A stretch of DNA of 64,000 nt from Pachypanchax playfairii. Taxonomy: Eukaryota; Chordata; Actinopteri; Cyprinodontiformes; Aplocheilidae. The notes beneath the pieces are model-generated. The model was not told the origin of the DNA. It did no database searches and worked only from the letters and a program-made list of their open reading frames with translations. Shown here one piece after another: positions 39,043 through 51,800 of this stretch (its first letter is position 1; each line of letters opens with the position of its first letter). Made by a program: the position numbers and the translations under genes. The stretch covers positions 1,709,887-1,773,886 of the forward strand of contig SSNP01000041.1 in the NCBI GenBank assembly GCA_006937955.1. Reading direction: 5' to 3'.

Positions 39043-39943
39043 TAATTAGACATTTCTATTTACTCAAATTAATTTTTTTATCACTTATCCACCAAAAATT
39101 ATCAGAAAATGTGTAAATATTTAACTTTAGTTTTGTGATAGAATTTTGTCATGTTCATGAGCTATTTTGAGTGACTTTGTATTGATTTCTTAATGTAAAT
39201 ACAGCAAATAAAAAGTATTTTTAAAAATCATATATTGGGATTGTTTTTGTTCTGAGTTTTGCACATTAAATTATAAAATATCACAACAAAAATTTTTTAA
39301 ATTATGTGCGAAAATGTTAAGAATCCACTGTTCTTTAAGAGTTGTCTGATCCTAGAATGCTGTTATGAATTGAACTGTGACATTATTATCTGAAAATTAG
39401 GCCAATAAATGTGTAACTTTCATATACTTTGGGTCAAACCAATAATTTCTCCTATTTAGAGTTTCCCTTTATTCATTATCATTTCTAAGCGACATATTTA
39501 TGAAAATAATAATAAATATGATTGTCATTATTCAAGATATTTAAAATATAATGACTAATTTTAAAAAGATGTGTGGTCTGATTCATCCTAGAAGTTCCAA
39601 GGAAGGTACAGCAACACCAAAGCAAGAGAAAATAAAGACTGTAAACAGTCAAATCCTCATATGTTTTTGTTCATTAGGCTGTTTTGATCCGGTTTGACTT
39701 GCAGCAGAGACGTTACTGACTGCAGAACCAGCAATCGGTCACCCTACAGGATGATGTCATTCTTCACATTCAACCTTTAAACTGCATGTTACACCTCGGA
39801 TTATAACAATTAAGCTACTTTCCCATGTTGTTTCCATTTTTACTAAAACATATGAAGTTTAATGAGATTTTCTAAAAGCTCCTCAGTAAAAACTGCTGAA
39901 GCCTATAAACCCGTGCTGTGTTTTGTTCTGCTGACTGACCAGG

Positions 39944-41557
39944 GGCCTGTTTCACAAAGTGAGTTTTGTGGAAAACTTTGAGTTAGTTAACCCTGAGATG
40001 AGGATACTCTGGTTTTTCGCTTTCACAAAGTGAGTTCAGCGTAACTCTGAGTTGGTTACCCGGGTAACACACTCCATGAACCTAAACTGCTCGCCAGCAG
40101 GATTGTTTGACACATCTTAGAGTTTCTCCTGCTCTTAAGTTGAAGCCTGCTGTCTCAAATCAGTTGCAGACACGGCGTGTCCGTTTCTTGACGAGCCTGT
40201 TGACTTGGAAACGCAGATATTATACAGAAATCTCGGTCGGGAAAGAGAGAGGATGATCAGCGTTTGGAATGAAGCCATTTAAAGTGACAGCATTACGCAA
40301 CATGGTTGGATTTTCAGTAACAGAATAATCTAATAAATTACAGTTTCCAACATTACAACACTGTTAGTGAACATAAGATGCAGTTTGTTATTATGAATTA
40401 GAACTACGTAACGTGGCTAAACGCACATTAACATGGTTCTATCAAGGCTAGGTGCGCAGAGAAAAATGTTGGTCACTATAGCCTAGTGGTAGAGGATATA
40501 CCTTTTGTTCAGAGGATGTGGGTTTGATTCCTGGTGCTGCCAGACTATATGTTTAATTAGAATCAGTTTTATTTGCATTGTACCAGGATTTTTTTTTTTT
40601 CAGTAAAGCAGTCCATTAGTTTTTCAGTTAAGTTACTTTTTTGTAGAGTAGTTCAGTTTCTAACTAAATTACTTTTTGGAACAAGTGAGTAACTCTAACT
40701 AATTTTTTTTTTTAAAGTAACATTCTTAACACTGATGATCAGACCCAGAGTGGATGTTTTATCACCCTGATGAGTATCTGTATGAGCCTTTCAACGATCA
40801 TCTATTATTTATTTAAACAATATTCTCAGTTCACACGTCTCTCATATGACCAATGATGGACATGCTGTCCACACTGAGACAATTCTGTGTATTCCCATGT
40901 CTACTTAGTGTCATAGTAAGTTGTTGGCTAATGCTGACTGAGGTAAGCTGTGCTGTGGAGGATGGACCCTCTTCCTCATTAATGGACTCTTATCATTTCC
41001 ATCATGTTCTGTTGAGAGAAAGATGCTGCAAGTTAGATTGGATCAACACTATTAACTAAAACCTTAAACTGAAATCTTTTTGCACCTGTTGATTTGCACC
41101 TGTGTGCTCAAAAACATATAGAATATCAATGTTGAATAAGTGGAACATTCAAGACTAAACTTTTTTTTTTTTCCTCTAATTAATACTCACACATTGACTA
41201 GATCAGTAATTTTCTGTCACACAATCTCTCATTTGCTGCTGCTTTATTTTTAAACGTGCTCATTTTTTGCACATGCAGTCATTAAAAGATCCAATTTTAC
41301 TGGGAAGCAGTAGGGGGCGCTAACCTTTTGTCCACTGGTTGCCACGGTGAATCATGTTATCTGTCTTCCACTGAAGAGGGCTTCTTATATCCTCATGCAC
41401 GAGTGTAACTCAGGCTAACTTTGACTCAGAGTTGATTGAACTAATGCTTAACAGCTGTTCTGAAACCAAAAACTCTGAGTTTGACAACTGAGAGTTGGTT
41501 AACTTTGAGTTCAGGTTTTGATTTAGAGTTTGTGAAACCTTCTTTGTGAAATACACC
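39944..41557. mobile_element. 1.6-kb inverted-repeat DNA element, non-autonomous
   Basis: The left end GGCCTGTTTCACAAAG matches the inverse of the right end CTTTGTGAAATACACC with a few differences, and subterminal motifs (AACTCTGAG, GAGTTAGTTAACCCTGAG-like) recur in inverse near the right end. CCAGG flanks it on both sides (39939-39943 and 41558-41562), and a related empty site is at about 19900 (CTGACTGACCAGGAGAATG). No transposase frame was found. The superfamily is uncertain; Harbinger/IS4EU-like ends come closest in layout. Confidence 0.7.
40474..40546 (+). repeat. tRNA-like (SINE-type) sequence inside the DNA element
   Basis: TAGCCTAGTGGTAGAGG resembles an A box and GGGTTTGATTCC a B box, with about 45 bp from the start of one to the start of the other. 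No clean cloverleaf was built and no CCA end is visible, so it is more likely a tRNA-derived SINE head than a tRNA gene. Confidence 0.45.
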
Positions 41558-42298
41558 CCAGGAGAACAACATGTTTTACATGATGAAACAATCTGATCGC
41601 TGACCTCATGCAGTTCATGTATTCACCAGCAGAGGGAGATAAAACTCCATTAAATGAAGAGTCCCGCACGTCTTAGTGATTTAGAACATCTCAAACATGG
41701 TTTACATGATCTGACACTGGACTTTGTGTCTCACACACACATTTTACACACCAGACTGAATGATTCTGCTTGTGGATCAGGTGTGTTTGCTGCATCGTGT
41801 TGGATATTGGAAGGTTTTTTTTATAAGAGAGCTGAAGGTCAGACAGCAGGAGGAAGTTTCTCATACAGCAGCAGCTTTTATACATTCAGACTGATGAAGA
41901 TGAGAGATCTTCATCCACTTACTCTTTGTTGTTTTTACACATTTTACAAATAATTATCCAAGTGCACACATAAAATGTGTGAGAGAAAGTCTCTATGCTC
42001 TGTTGAAATACGACACTTTGCTCTGACCGGCAACATGTAGATCAAAAGGACAGTGTACATGTTCTCAGATTTGCAAAAAAACGTTTGAACAGCGCTACAA
42101 TCAAACCTTTAGTTGAGAGAAAACTTTATAAAATGGCCTGAAGATCGTACTGATTTATTTGTAATTTTGCTCAGTGGATCTTTTTTGTATTTTGCACAAG
42201 TGTATTTTGTTCTGGTCTTTGAAAATATATATTTTTGTTTGTTTTAGGAAAATGTTATTTAATATACAGCTAATTCAGTGAACTGTTTTAAAGCACAT
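41558..42298. other. Intergenic stretch without a gene
   Basis: Begins with the second half of the segment duplicated at 19.9 kb. The open frame 41654-41953 has no recognisable domain. Confidence 0.5.
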
Positions 42299-43012
42299 TG
42301 TCAGGTTCTGGGGTTTTTGGTTTGTTTATTTATTAGTGAGATTTTGTGAAGTTGTGTTTTCAACTTGTTCCTCATGTTCCTATGTTTATTTAGTGTTTTG
42401 ATTTATCCCCAGCCTCTAGGTTCAGCTTTTATTTTCTCATGAACTGGTTTCCTGTTTTGCTTTTATTTTGGTTATGTCTGTACTTCCTGTTCTCCTCATG
42501 TGTCATTCAGTATCTTGTCAGTTCAGCTTGTCTCTTCAGTCTAGTGTTTTTCCGTTCAGGTGTTTCTTGTTTCTGTGATTAGTTCCTGTTTGTTTCTCTC
42601 CATGTCCTCAGAGGTTTTGAGTTTTGTATCAGTTAGGTTTGGTATTTAAGTCTCTTGTATGTGTTAGTCGGCGTCGGTTTGTTCTTAGTCATTCTTAGTC
42701 TCAATCCTTGTCTCAGTCCTTAGTCCTTCGTCTTAGCTTCCTCTTAGCTCTCAGTCTCAGTCCTAGTTCTCGTTCCTCGTCTCAGATCATCTCATTTGGA
42801 TTATGTTTTTTTTCCCCCTATGAATTACCTTTTGTTTGTCATCTCTGGATTCATTCCTCGGTTTTCACCTCATGTAAGTTTTTGTTGCTGCCACGTCAGC
42901 ATTTTACTTTCTTTATTAAAATCTTCCGTTGTGCCTAAATACCCTTTCAGTTTGTTTGTCTCCACACCCTCACTGCACCTGGGTCCAACATTGCAACCTC
43001 ACAAACCTGACA
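42299..43012 (+). mobile_element. Solo LTR, copy 3 (714 bp)
   Basis: TGTCAGG and CCTGACA ends with a near-perfect 5-bp duplication (CACAT and CACAC). It is closely related to copy 2 (7164-7962), especially over its right 400 bp, including CACTGCACCTGGGTCCAACA. No internal retroelement genes are attached. Confidence 0.82.
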
Positions 43013-45365
43013 CACACGTGCTGTTGCTAATAAGTGCATTTGGCACTCAAGGCTTTAAATGAAAATTGTCTTTTTGGTTACTTGAAAAAATATTTTATAT
43101 TGACATATACTGTATGTCGTAATTCAGTTAAAAATGATGATAATATTAATTTTTGTTTATCGCCCTGCCCTAGCTCACTTAAATGTTTTATGAGGGATTC
43201 ATCAAGGGCTGCTCTTCGGCTGGTCTTCTTTAGTCTTTGGTCATCAAACTTCTGCTCCATAAACTGAGGTAAGACCTGAATTATGTTTCTTTTCCAGACC
43301 GTCTCTTTAAAACTGCTAGCGTATACCGATGATGTAATTGTTATGGTTAAGCCATAGAGTGATACTGAGACTTGATTAATAATCTATCCCTGGTTTGTAT
43401 TTTATTTTTGTGAATCTTGTGTGATTTTTAAAAATTTTTTTTTTATGAATTACATTTCCACACATTGCACTTAAAAAATTAACTTCTAGGGTAAATCGGC
43501 ATAATTTGCATACAAATGTGTTTATGTAATCACTCATTGTTTTTACTTAGTTACTGATTATATGAATTTTGTCTAGAAAACTGACAGTCAACAATAACTC
43601 AATAAACACACTTCCACAAAATATCAAATTTCCCCAAAATACAGATCTGAAGGTGGAACTAATGTTATCGTCATCATCTTTATCTATAAAGTGCTGTAAC
43701 ATCCGCCACAGCTGAAACAAAACGCTGAACACGTGAAATAAAGCATCCAATAAAATCACAAAATCGACATACAAGAAGGAACCACAAGTCAATGAAAACA
43801 TCACAAAACAAAACAAATAAATAAAACCAAGTAGAAGTTGCATTAAAAACCAACGAGTAAAAATGGGTCTTTAAACTGGTTTTAAAAACAGACGGCGATG
43901 GGGCTTGTCAGATGTGTAGTGGCAATGAATTCCTTAACTTTGGGGCCCTGACAGAGAAGGCTCTGTCCCCTCCAAGCTTCTGCTTTGAACTGGGAACAAC
44001 CAGGAGCAGCTAGTCAGCAGACCTGAGTGAGCGAGCAGGAGTGTAGGGATGGAGCAGCTCAGCTAAATAAGGCTGAGCAAGTCTGTTAAAACCTTAAAAA
44101 AGAAAACAAAAAAACAGAAGAACTTTAAAATGAACGCTAAAATGCACAAACAGTCAGTGGAGTGAGGCCAGGACGGGTGTGATGTGCTCTCCTTAACATT
44201 ATAAATAACTGGTACATATCTACAATATCACAAAAGGCAAAGGTGTATTTAGTCTCACTGAACTGACCTAAACTGTAACAGACCACATCTTAGTATCTCA
44301 TTTGTTTACATCCCACTTCTACTTCCTGTAAGACAACATCCTGTTACTGAGTTCTTATAGTGACAACACAGAATAAAAGAAAACCTCTGATAAACTCAGA
44401 TGAAGCATGTTGAAACTGTTCTTGTTGTTCATCTTCATCACTGATCAGATTCAGTTTGACCTGATAGATCCAATTAGAGAACAGATGAAAACAGAACACA
44501 TCAAATTAATTTCTTTTTCAATAAAACATTAAACTCTGAGTTGATCCTCATCAGAACATAAACTGCAACTTCAGCCTCTGGAGCATCATGACTCATCTTT
44601 ATCTTCATCCCCACCACCTGCAAGAGAATAGGAGAGAAGATCAGTTCCTGTTTCCATGGTAACATGTTGGAGTGGAGCTCATATAACCCAAATAGTCTAG
44701 TGCCCACTGCTGTTTTTTTTTCCTTTTGGGCATGTCTTGTCCCTTTAAAAGCCCCTCCCACCTGCAGAGACTTTTAGCTTCAGGTGTGTTTCCCTGAAGG
44801 TTCCACGCCGTCTACAGTAGAAACAAACTGCTGAGTCATGAAGTTTTTGTTATTGAAGGAGCATGTAGTGATGGATTCCCTGCTGTGTGTGTTGATAAAC
44901 ATCTCACACGTTTCTCAAACATAAGCTGACTAATGATCATGTGTGAAACAGATGACAGAAGGACAGATAACAGATGTGCTGAGTAGACTTAAGCAGAGGT
45001 TTTGTTCTGTAGAAATACTACATGGTTCCTAAATGGAACCATGCTTTCTGATCTACAGGCTGCAGACAGACTGATCTCAGAGCTGTGACAAAGATCAAAC
45101 AGATCAGTTTTTTCCTGTTGGAATTAGACCTAATCTGATTGGATGGCACTTTGATGAAGGAGGACGTCCATCTTTCTATAACAAGCTTCTAACTCATTTG
45201 ATTGGCTGATTGTTGTCAAGTCATGAAGCCTGTTCACATTCTGTTAGAACAGATTTACTGAGGAAAACCAAAAGGTTTACAGGAAACACTGGATCTTTGT
45301 TCTGATACAAACTGGGTTTAAAACCAAGCAACTGACAGCAGCCTGGATTCACAACAAACATGTTC
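43013..45365. other. Intergenic stretch 3' of the NLR gene
   Basis: About 43855-44225 resembles a repeat often seen in fish LINE copies (GGCTCTGTCCCCTCCAAGCT; GTGAGGCCAGGACGGGTGTG). About 44500-44640 on the minus strand has an acceptor-like CTTGCAG followed by a short open run and may be a 3' UTR exon of the NLR gene. Nothing else is recognisable. Confidence 0.45.
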
Positions 45366-48300
45366 TTACTCAAGAGTCTCCAGTCTGTAGTCTCGATTTT
45401 TCACAAGATCCAACAGCTGCCGAACATCTGGTTCCTTCAGGTTGTTTTTACCCAGGTCCAGTTCTGTCAGGTGAGATGGGTTTGACCTCAAAGCTGAGAC
45501 CAGAGAAGAACAGCTGATCTCTGATAAACTGCATCTCCTCAATCTGAATAAAGAATAAAAGATGTGGCTGAAGAAACAGGATGAAGGTTCAAACAGAAAA
45601 TATCAACTAAATCATGTAAATAAACAAAATTCATTTTAGTTTTAAGAACCACAAAAACACGAGACATTGATGTTTAATCATTAATTCAGTCAAAGAACTT
45701 TAAAAGTCCAAACTAACAAAACCAGAACTACTTATAGTTCCAAAATGAGTTCTGAATCATTTGATCAGACATAGTTTGTATAAAACTGGTTCAGATGAAA
45801 GTTTGAACTGAAGGAAACATTTATAAATAAATAACTTCTGAAGTATCAGTTAAGGATTTTAGTTGATTAAAGACGGAAAACCTCCAACAGCTGCAGTGAA
45901 CTGACCTCAGAACCTCCAGTCTACAGTTTGGACTCTCCAGTCCTGAACACAGATGTTTCACTCTAGAATCAGACAGGTTGTTCCGGGTCAGGTCCAGTTG
46001 TGTCAGATGGAACATGTTGGACTTCAATGCTGAGCCCAGAGAAGAACAGCTGATCTCTGACAACCCGCAGCTCTTCAGTCTGAATAAAGAATAAAAAACT
46101 GTTTATTGTTCATTTAAATGGACAAAATTAATTTTGGTTTAAGAGCCACGAAAACATGATGAACTGATCCAGTATGTTACACACCAGGACTTTGTCTCAG
46201 GTTCTCATCAGTTCTTGTCCTAATGTCCAACACATTAGACATAGAACACAGACAGCAGATAGATTTTGCAGCAACGTCCACTATAAATGTCTGATTGGTC
46301 TTTGAAGCTGTTTATACAGATTAAATCTGATTATTTCCATGAAAGAAGAAGTTATGTCTTCATGAAGGTGTTAAACATGTTTATACAACATGGTGATGGA
46401 CTGGGTGAAGAAACTGGTCTTGGGCCATGTGGTTTTGGTTAATAGTGATCTGTAACACTGTCCAAATGGGAGAGGAGAGGTGAGATCCTGGGTGAGAGGG
46501 GTCCCTGTTGATGCTACCTGATATTGACTCTGGAGGGGTCAAGGTCCTAGATGGAGGAATCCAGGTCCTGGATTGAGGGCAGATCAGCACCAGTTATTCT
46601 CTCTGCAGTCTGTTTCTATCAAATTTAGTTGTAGATCCAAACCAGACTCTGATGGACTGGCAGAGACTGTATAACAGCTCTACTGAGGTTTTTCAGCAGC
46701 TCCTGTAGCAGGTTAAACTTCTTGAGCTGTTGGACCTTCTTAATGACTGGGTATTGATTGCTGTCCAGTTCAGGTCCTGGGTGATGGTCCCCAGAAACCT
46801 GAACTTGTCCACCATCGTTATAGCTGTGTTGTGTACAGTATGTTAATGGGGACAGGGGTGGAGGCTCCTCCTAATGTCCACTGCTATCTCCATAGTTTTT
46901 TAAAGTTGAGCTCTAGATGGTTCCGACTACACCAGAGGACCAGCTGGTCCACTTCCTGTCTGTAAGCAGACTCGTCTCCATCCCTGATGAGGACTATGAC
47001 CGTTGTGTTGTCAGTCCAAACTAACAGAACCCGAACTTGTTCTTATTAAAGAAAGAGTTCTGAATCATTTGATCAGATAAATTATGTATAAAACTGGTTC
47101 AGATGAAAGTTTGAACTGAAGCAAACATTTATAAATAAATTCTGAAGTATCAGTGAAAGATTTTAGTTGGTTAAAGAGACAAAATGTCCAACAGCCGCAG
47201 AGAACTGACCTCAGAACCTCCAGTCTACAGTTGAGACTCTCCAGTCCAGAACACAGATGCTTCACTCCAGAATAAAAATAGTAATTCCCACTCAGGTCCA
47301 GATGTTTCATATGTGACATATTTGATCTCAGAGCTGAACCCAGAGAAGAACAGCTGATCTCTGACAAACTGCAGTCCACCAATCTGAAAAAAGAATCAAA
47401 TCTGTGAGCTGAAGCAACGGGATGCAGAAAATAATAACCAAGTCATTTAAATGGTTTAAAGGTACAACATGTAAACAATTACAGTGAAATAATCACACAA
47501 CAGTCTAATGTCTCTGTGATGTTGAAAATAAAGTTACATTATAACAGATTTTGATCTCAGTCAGCTGGGTGGTCGCCAGTTATTGTCACTGGTCTGGGAC
47601 AGAGTCCATGTTTACAATAACTATTCCACTGAGAGGGCAAGTTTGTTTTTTGCCATTTATAAATATATAAATAAACTCTGAACTATCAGTGAAGATTTGA
47701 GTTGGTTAAAGACAGAAAACCTCCAAAAGTTGCTGTAAACTGACCTCAGAACCTCCAGTCTACAGTTTGGACTCTCCAGGAAACCACAAAGCTGCTTCAC
47801 TCCAGAATCAGACAGGTTGTTCTCACTCAGGTCCAGTTCCATCACATGAGACGGGTTTGACTTCAGAGTTGAACCCAGAGAAGAACAGCTGGTCTCTGAC
47901 AAACTGCAGCGCAACAATCTGAATAAAGAATTTAATATATGAGCTGAAGCAACAGGATGCAGAAAATATCAACTAAATCATTTAACAAGGTAGAAAATCA
48001 GATTGTCCCAAAACACAAACAAATAAAAATTTTAGGTTTTATGGGGTTTGAAATGTTGTTATTGTGACCTATTGCAGCACCCTAAGACGCCCCCCCCCAA
48101 CCCCCTGCATAGCTATAGTGACTGAAACAGAACTCTTTTTTTGTAAAGATACAGCACCAATAAAAATTGTTTAGACGTTCTTTCTGCTTGAAATAAGTTG
48201 AAAAAAAGATCAAAGCTCAGGTATAAAAAGGTGTGAACAGTTTTATTATCGGTGGTATGGAACTTAATGTTTTACTAAACTTTATAAACAGTTCCTTTAA

Positions 48301-48888
48301 ACTGACCTCAGAACCTCCAGTCTGCAGTTTGGACTCTCGAGGTAACCACAGAGCTGCTTCAGTCCAGAATCAGAGAGGTTGTTCTTACTCAGGTCCAGTT
48401 CCATCAGATGAGATGGGTTTGACTTCAGAGCTGAGGCCAGATAAGAACAGCTGATCTCTGACAAACAGCAGCCCAATAATCTGAATAAAGAGTTTAATAT
48501 GTGAGCTTAAATAACAGAATTAAGATTCAAACATAAAATGTCAACTGAACAATTTAACTTTACAAAATTAATTTTGAGAGGCTGCATGTGTAAAACTGGT
48601 TCAGATGAACGTTTGAACTGAAGGAAACATTTATAAATAAATAAATTCTGAAGTATCAGTGAACATTTTAGTTGGTTAAAGACAGAAACCCTCGAACAGC
48701 TGAAGTGAACTGACCTCAGAACCTCCAGTCTACAGTTTGGACTCTCCAGTCCAGAACACAGATGTTTCACTCCAGAGTCATCCAGGGTGTTCCAGCTCAG
48801 GTCCAGTTGTGTCAGATATGATGGGCTGGACTTCATGGCTGAGGCCAGAACTTCATAGTGAGTCTCAGAGAGTCGACAATAACCAGCT
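45366..48888 (-). other. Leucine-rich-repeat exons of the NLR gene (six)
   Basis: Five 174-bp phase-2 exons and one terminal exon, each reading a pattern like [20 protein letters not shown], then [17 protein letters not shown] and NCRLEVLR. This is the usual one-exon-per-repeat-pair layout that lets fish NLR genes gain or lose repeats in frame. The last exon diverges to [15 protein letters not shown] before its stop. Confidence 0.9.
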
Positions 48889-51800
48889 CTATGATGACAA
48901 AATATATAAATTGTCACAAAATATGAGAATTTATCTAATAAACAGACTGAAATCATATGTCAAACAGTGATGTCATAAATTGATGAACATCTGCTCTTCA
49001 CATCTGAGCTTCATCTGGTCCATCTGACCCTACACAGTGAATCTGCAGTGCCACTAATTTACAGCCTCACTGACCAAAGACTGAACAAATCAGATGTTCT
49101 TTGTTGATCTGCAGGATCAGAGCTGCAGCCCTGGATAACGGGGAGGTGGACTCTGTACCTGTTCAGTTTGTATATGTCTGACATACTAAAACATTATTAA
49201 AATGCTAAGATTGTTTCAAAAGGATTGAAATTGCAATCAAATAAAATTTAAATAGTTTTGCTCAAAATTGTAAGAATGAAATTTGACATTTTATGGACAT
49301 AAATTTAGACACTTTATTTATTTATATTTTACAGAATAATTTAATTTTTATGTGAATACAAAACACTATTATTGTTCTGATGACATGATACAGTGATGTC
49401 ATCAGTGACATCATTACATTAGATTATGTAATTTGTTACTTATAAGTTCTGTCAGTCTTTAATTTCCCTTTGTTTCATCTTTGATGAAAATCTGTTGTCA
49501 TGAAATCTGATTTGATCAGAAATTCTGGAGCTTAAAAGGTTAAATTCAGTCAGTGATTTTGCAGATCCTGGACTGAAAGCAGGAACACGGGACTTAAAAT
49601 TGATGGACAGAGATGAGAGATCTGGAATTGGGGTGAACCAATTTTTTAGAAATGAGAATAGCTTCAGGTTTTCTATCATTCAAAAGTAGTAAATTGGAAG
49701 CCAGCAAATTTTTCACTTCTGATAGACAGTCCAAAATAGAATGAGTCAGGTCATGAGGATTTGTGGAAAAGTAGATTTGACAGTCATCAAAATAGATATG
49801 ATAGTTGACCTTGTGTTTACTCAGAATATAACCTAATGGGATAATATGAATGGTAAAAAGAAGGGGTCCCAGTATTGAACCCTGAGGAACTCCCCAGGTG
49901 AGCAGGACAGATGAATATGAGTAATTATTTACAGACATTGAAGCTTCTGTTAGCCAGGTATGAACAAAACCAGTCTAGTTTGTTTTCTAAGAGATTCTCA
50001 CCTGATACATAAGAGTCTGATGAAGGCCATTGATCTGAGTTTCTCTTTAGGAGCTTGACCATAAAACACAGCTAAACAAGATCAGAGGCTCATTCCAATG
50101 TATCAACATCTGTATGGCTGCTCTTATTCCATGCATGAAATTATATTTAACATCTTTCCCTTTCAACTCACTTCAACTCATGTTAAATAATTTTCATGAT
50201 GTGCGCATATTCTATTAAATGAAATAATCTCTGTGTGTTTGTGGTACGAGTGCCTCCCTTTTATGAAACCAGTTTGGTCAGGATTAATTATGGCAGGTGT
50301 TTACCTTCTCTAATTTTTTTGCTAAAGCTTTGCAGATTATTTTAAGAGCTACATTAATGGCATGTGGTCTTTAAATGACAAGACCTTGTGTTATTTTGTT
50401 TTGTCATGTTTTGATTTTATTTCAATTTATTGCATTTTTTTTTTAAAGAAGATGAATGAAGCATTTTAAAATTGGGGTAGGCATAAATAAGTTTATATCA
50501 ATGTTGTTTCAAACATTTGACAAAATGTAAATATCCTTAGTAAATATAGTGAAGGTGAAACCTGTTTGAAAATAAAACATAAAAACTTCTGATCTTCACT
50601 GACTGATGATGTTAAAGAACATTTCAGGACTCACCGTAACTTCCTGCAGTTCCTCGCAGCAGGAATCAGTCTCAGTTTTCCACCTGGTGTTGTGTTGTAC
50701 ATGTTCAGATCCATCTCATCCAGAACCTCTGCTGACATCTGCAGCATGTGGGCCAGAGCTGAACACTGGATCTCTGAGAGTTTCTTCTTTGATCTGGTCT
50801 CTGATTTCAGGAACTTTTGGATATCCTGATAAACTGAGAGGTCCTTCATCTCTATCAGACAGTGGAAGATGTTGATGCTTCTGTCGGGAGAAACATGATC
50901 ACTGTACATCTCCTTCAGATTCTTGATGACTCTCTGGGTGATCAATGAACTGTTCTCTATCTGACCCAGCAGACCTCCTAAGTGTCTCGGGTTGGGTTCC
51001 ACAGAGAGGCCGTGAAGGAAACGAACAAACAGGTCCAGGTGGCCGTTTTTACTGCTGAGGGATTTATTCATGACTGTCTTCAGGAAGACATCCAGATATT
51101 CGCGATTGGAGAATTCTCTCAGGAAATCTTCTCCCAGAAAGTCCTTGAGCACCTTTATGTTCCAGTTGGTGTAACAGTGGAACATGTAGACTGCAGCCAG
51201 AAACTCCTGAACACTCAGATGAACAAAGCAGTAAACTGGTTTCTCAAAGATCACACACTCTGTTTTGAAGATCTCTGTACAAACACCTGAGAACACTGAG
51301 GCCTCTCTGACATCCAGACCACATTGCTCCAGGTCTTCTTGATAGAACATGACGTTTCCTTCCTCCAGATGTTCAAACGCCAGCCTCGCTAGCTTCAGGA
51401 GAACCTCCCTGTCAGCCTCCATCAGCTCCCGTGGATTCATCTTATGTCCTTCATGATACTTGTTCTTCTTCCTCTTGGTCTGAACCAGCAGGAAGTGTGA
51501 GTACATGTCAGTAATGGTCTTGGGCAGCTCTCCTCTCTGCTCTGTAGTCAACATGTTCTTTAGAACTGTAGCAGTGATCCAGCAGAAGACTGGGATTCCA
51601 CACATGATGTGGAGACTCCTGGATGTCTTGATGTGGGAGATGATTCTGCTGGACATCTCTTCATCACTGAACCTCCTCCTGAAGTACTCCTCCTTCTGGG
51701 GGTCAGTGAAGCCTCGTACTTCTGTTACCCTGTCGACACATGAAGGAGGGATCTGATTGGCTGCTGCAGGTCGAGAGGTTATCCAGATGAGAGCCGAGGG

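Noticed and set aside
40474..40546. Functional tRNA gene
   Set aside because: A and B boxes are recognisable but the stems do not pair cleanly, and it sits inside a transposon; a SINE head is more likely.
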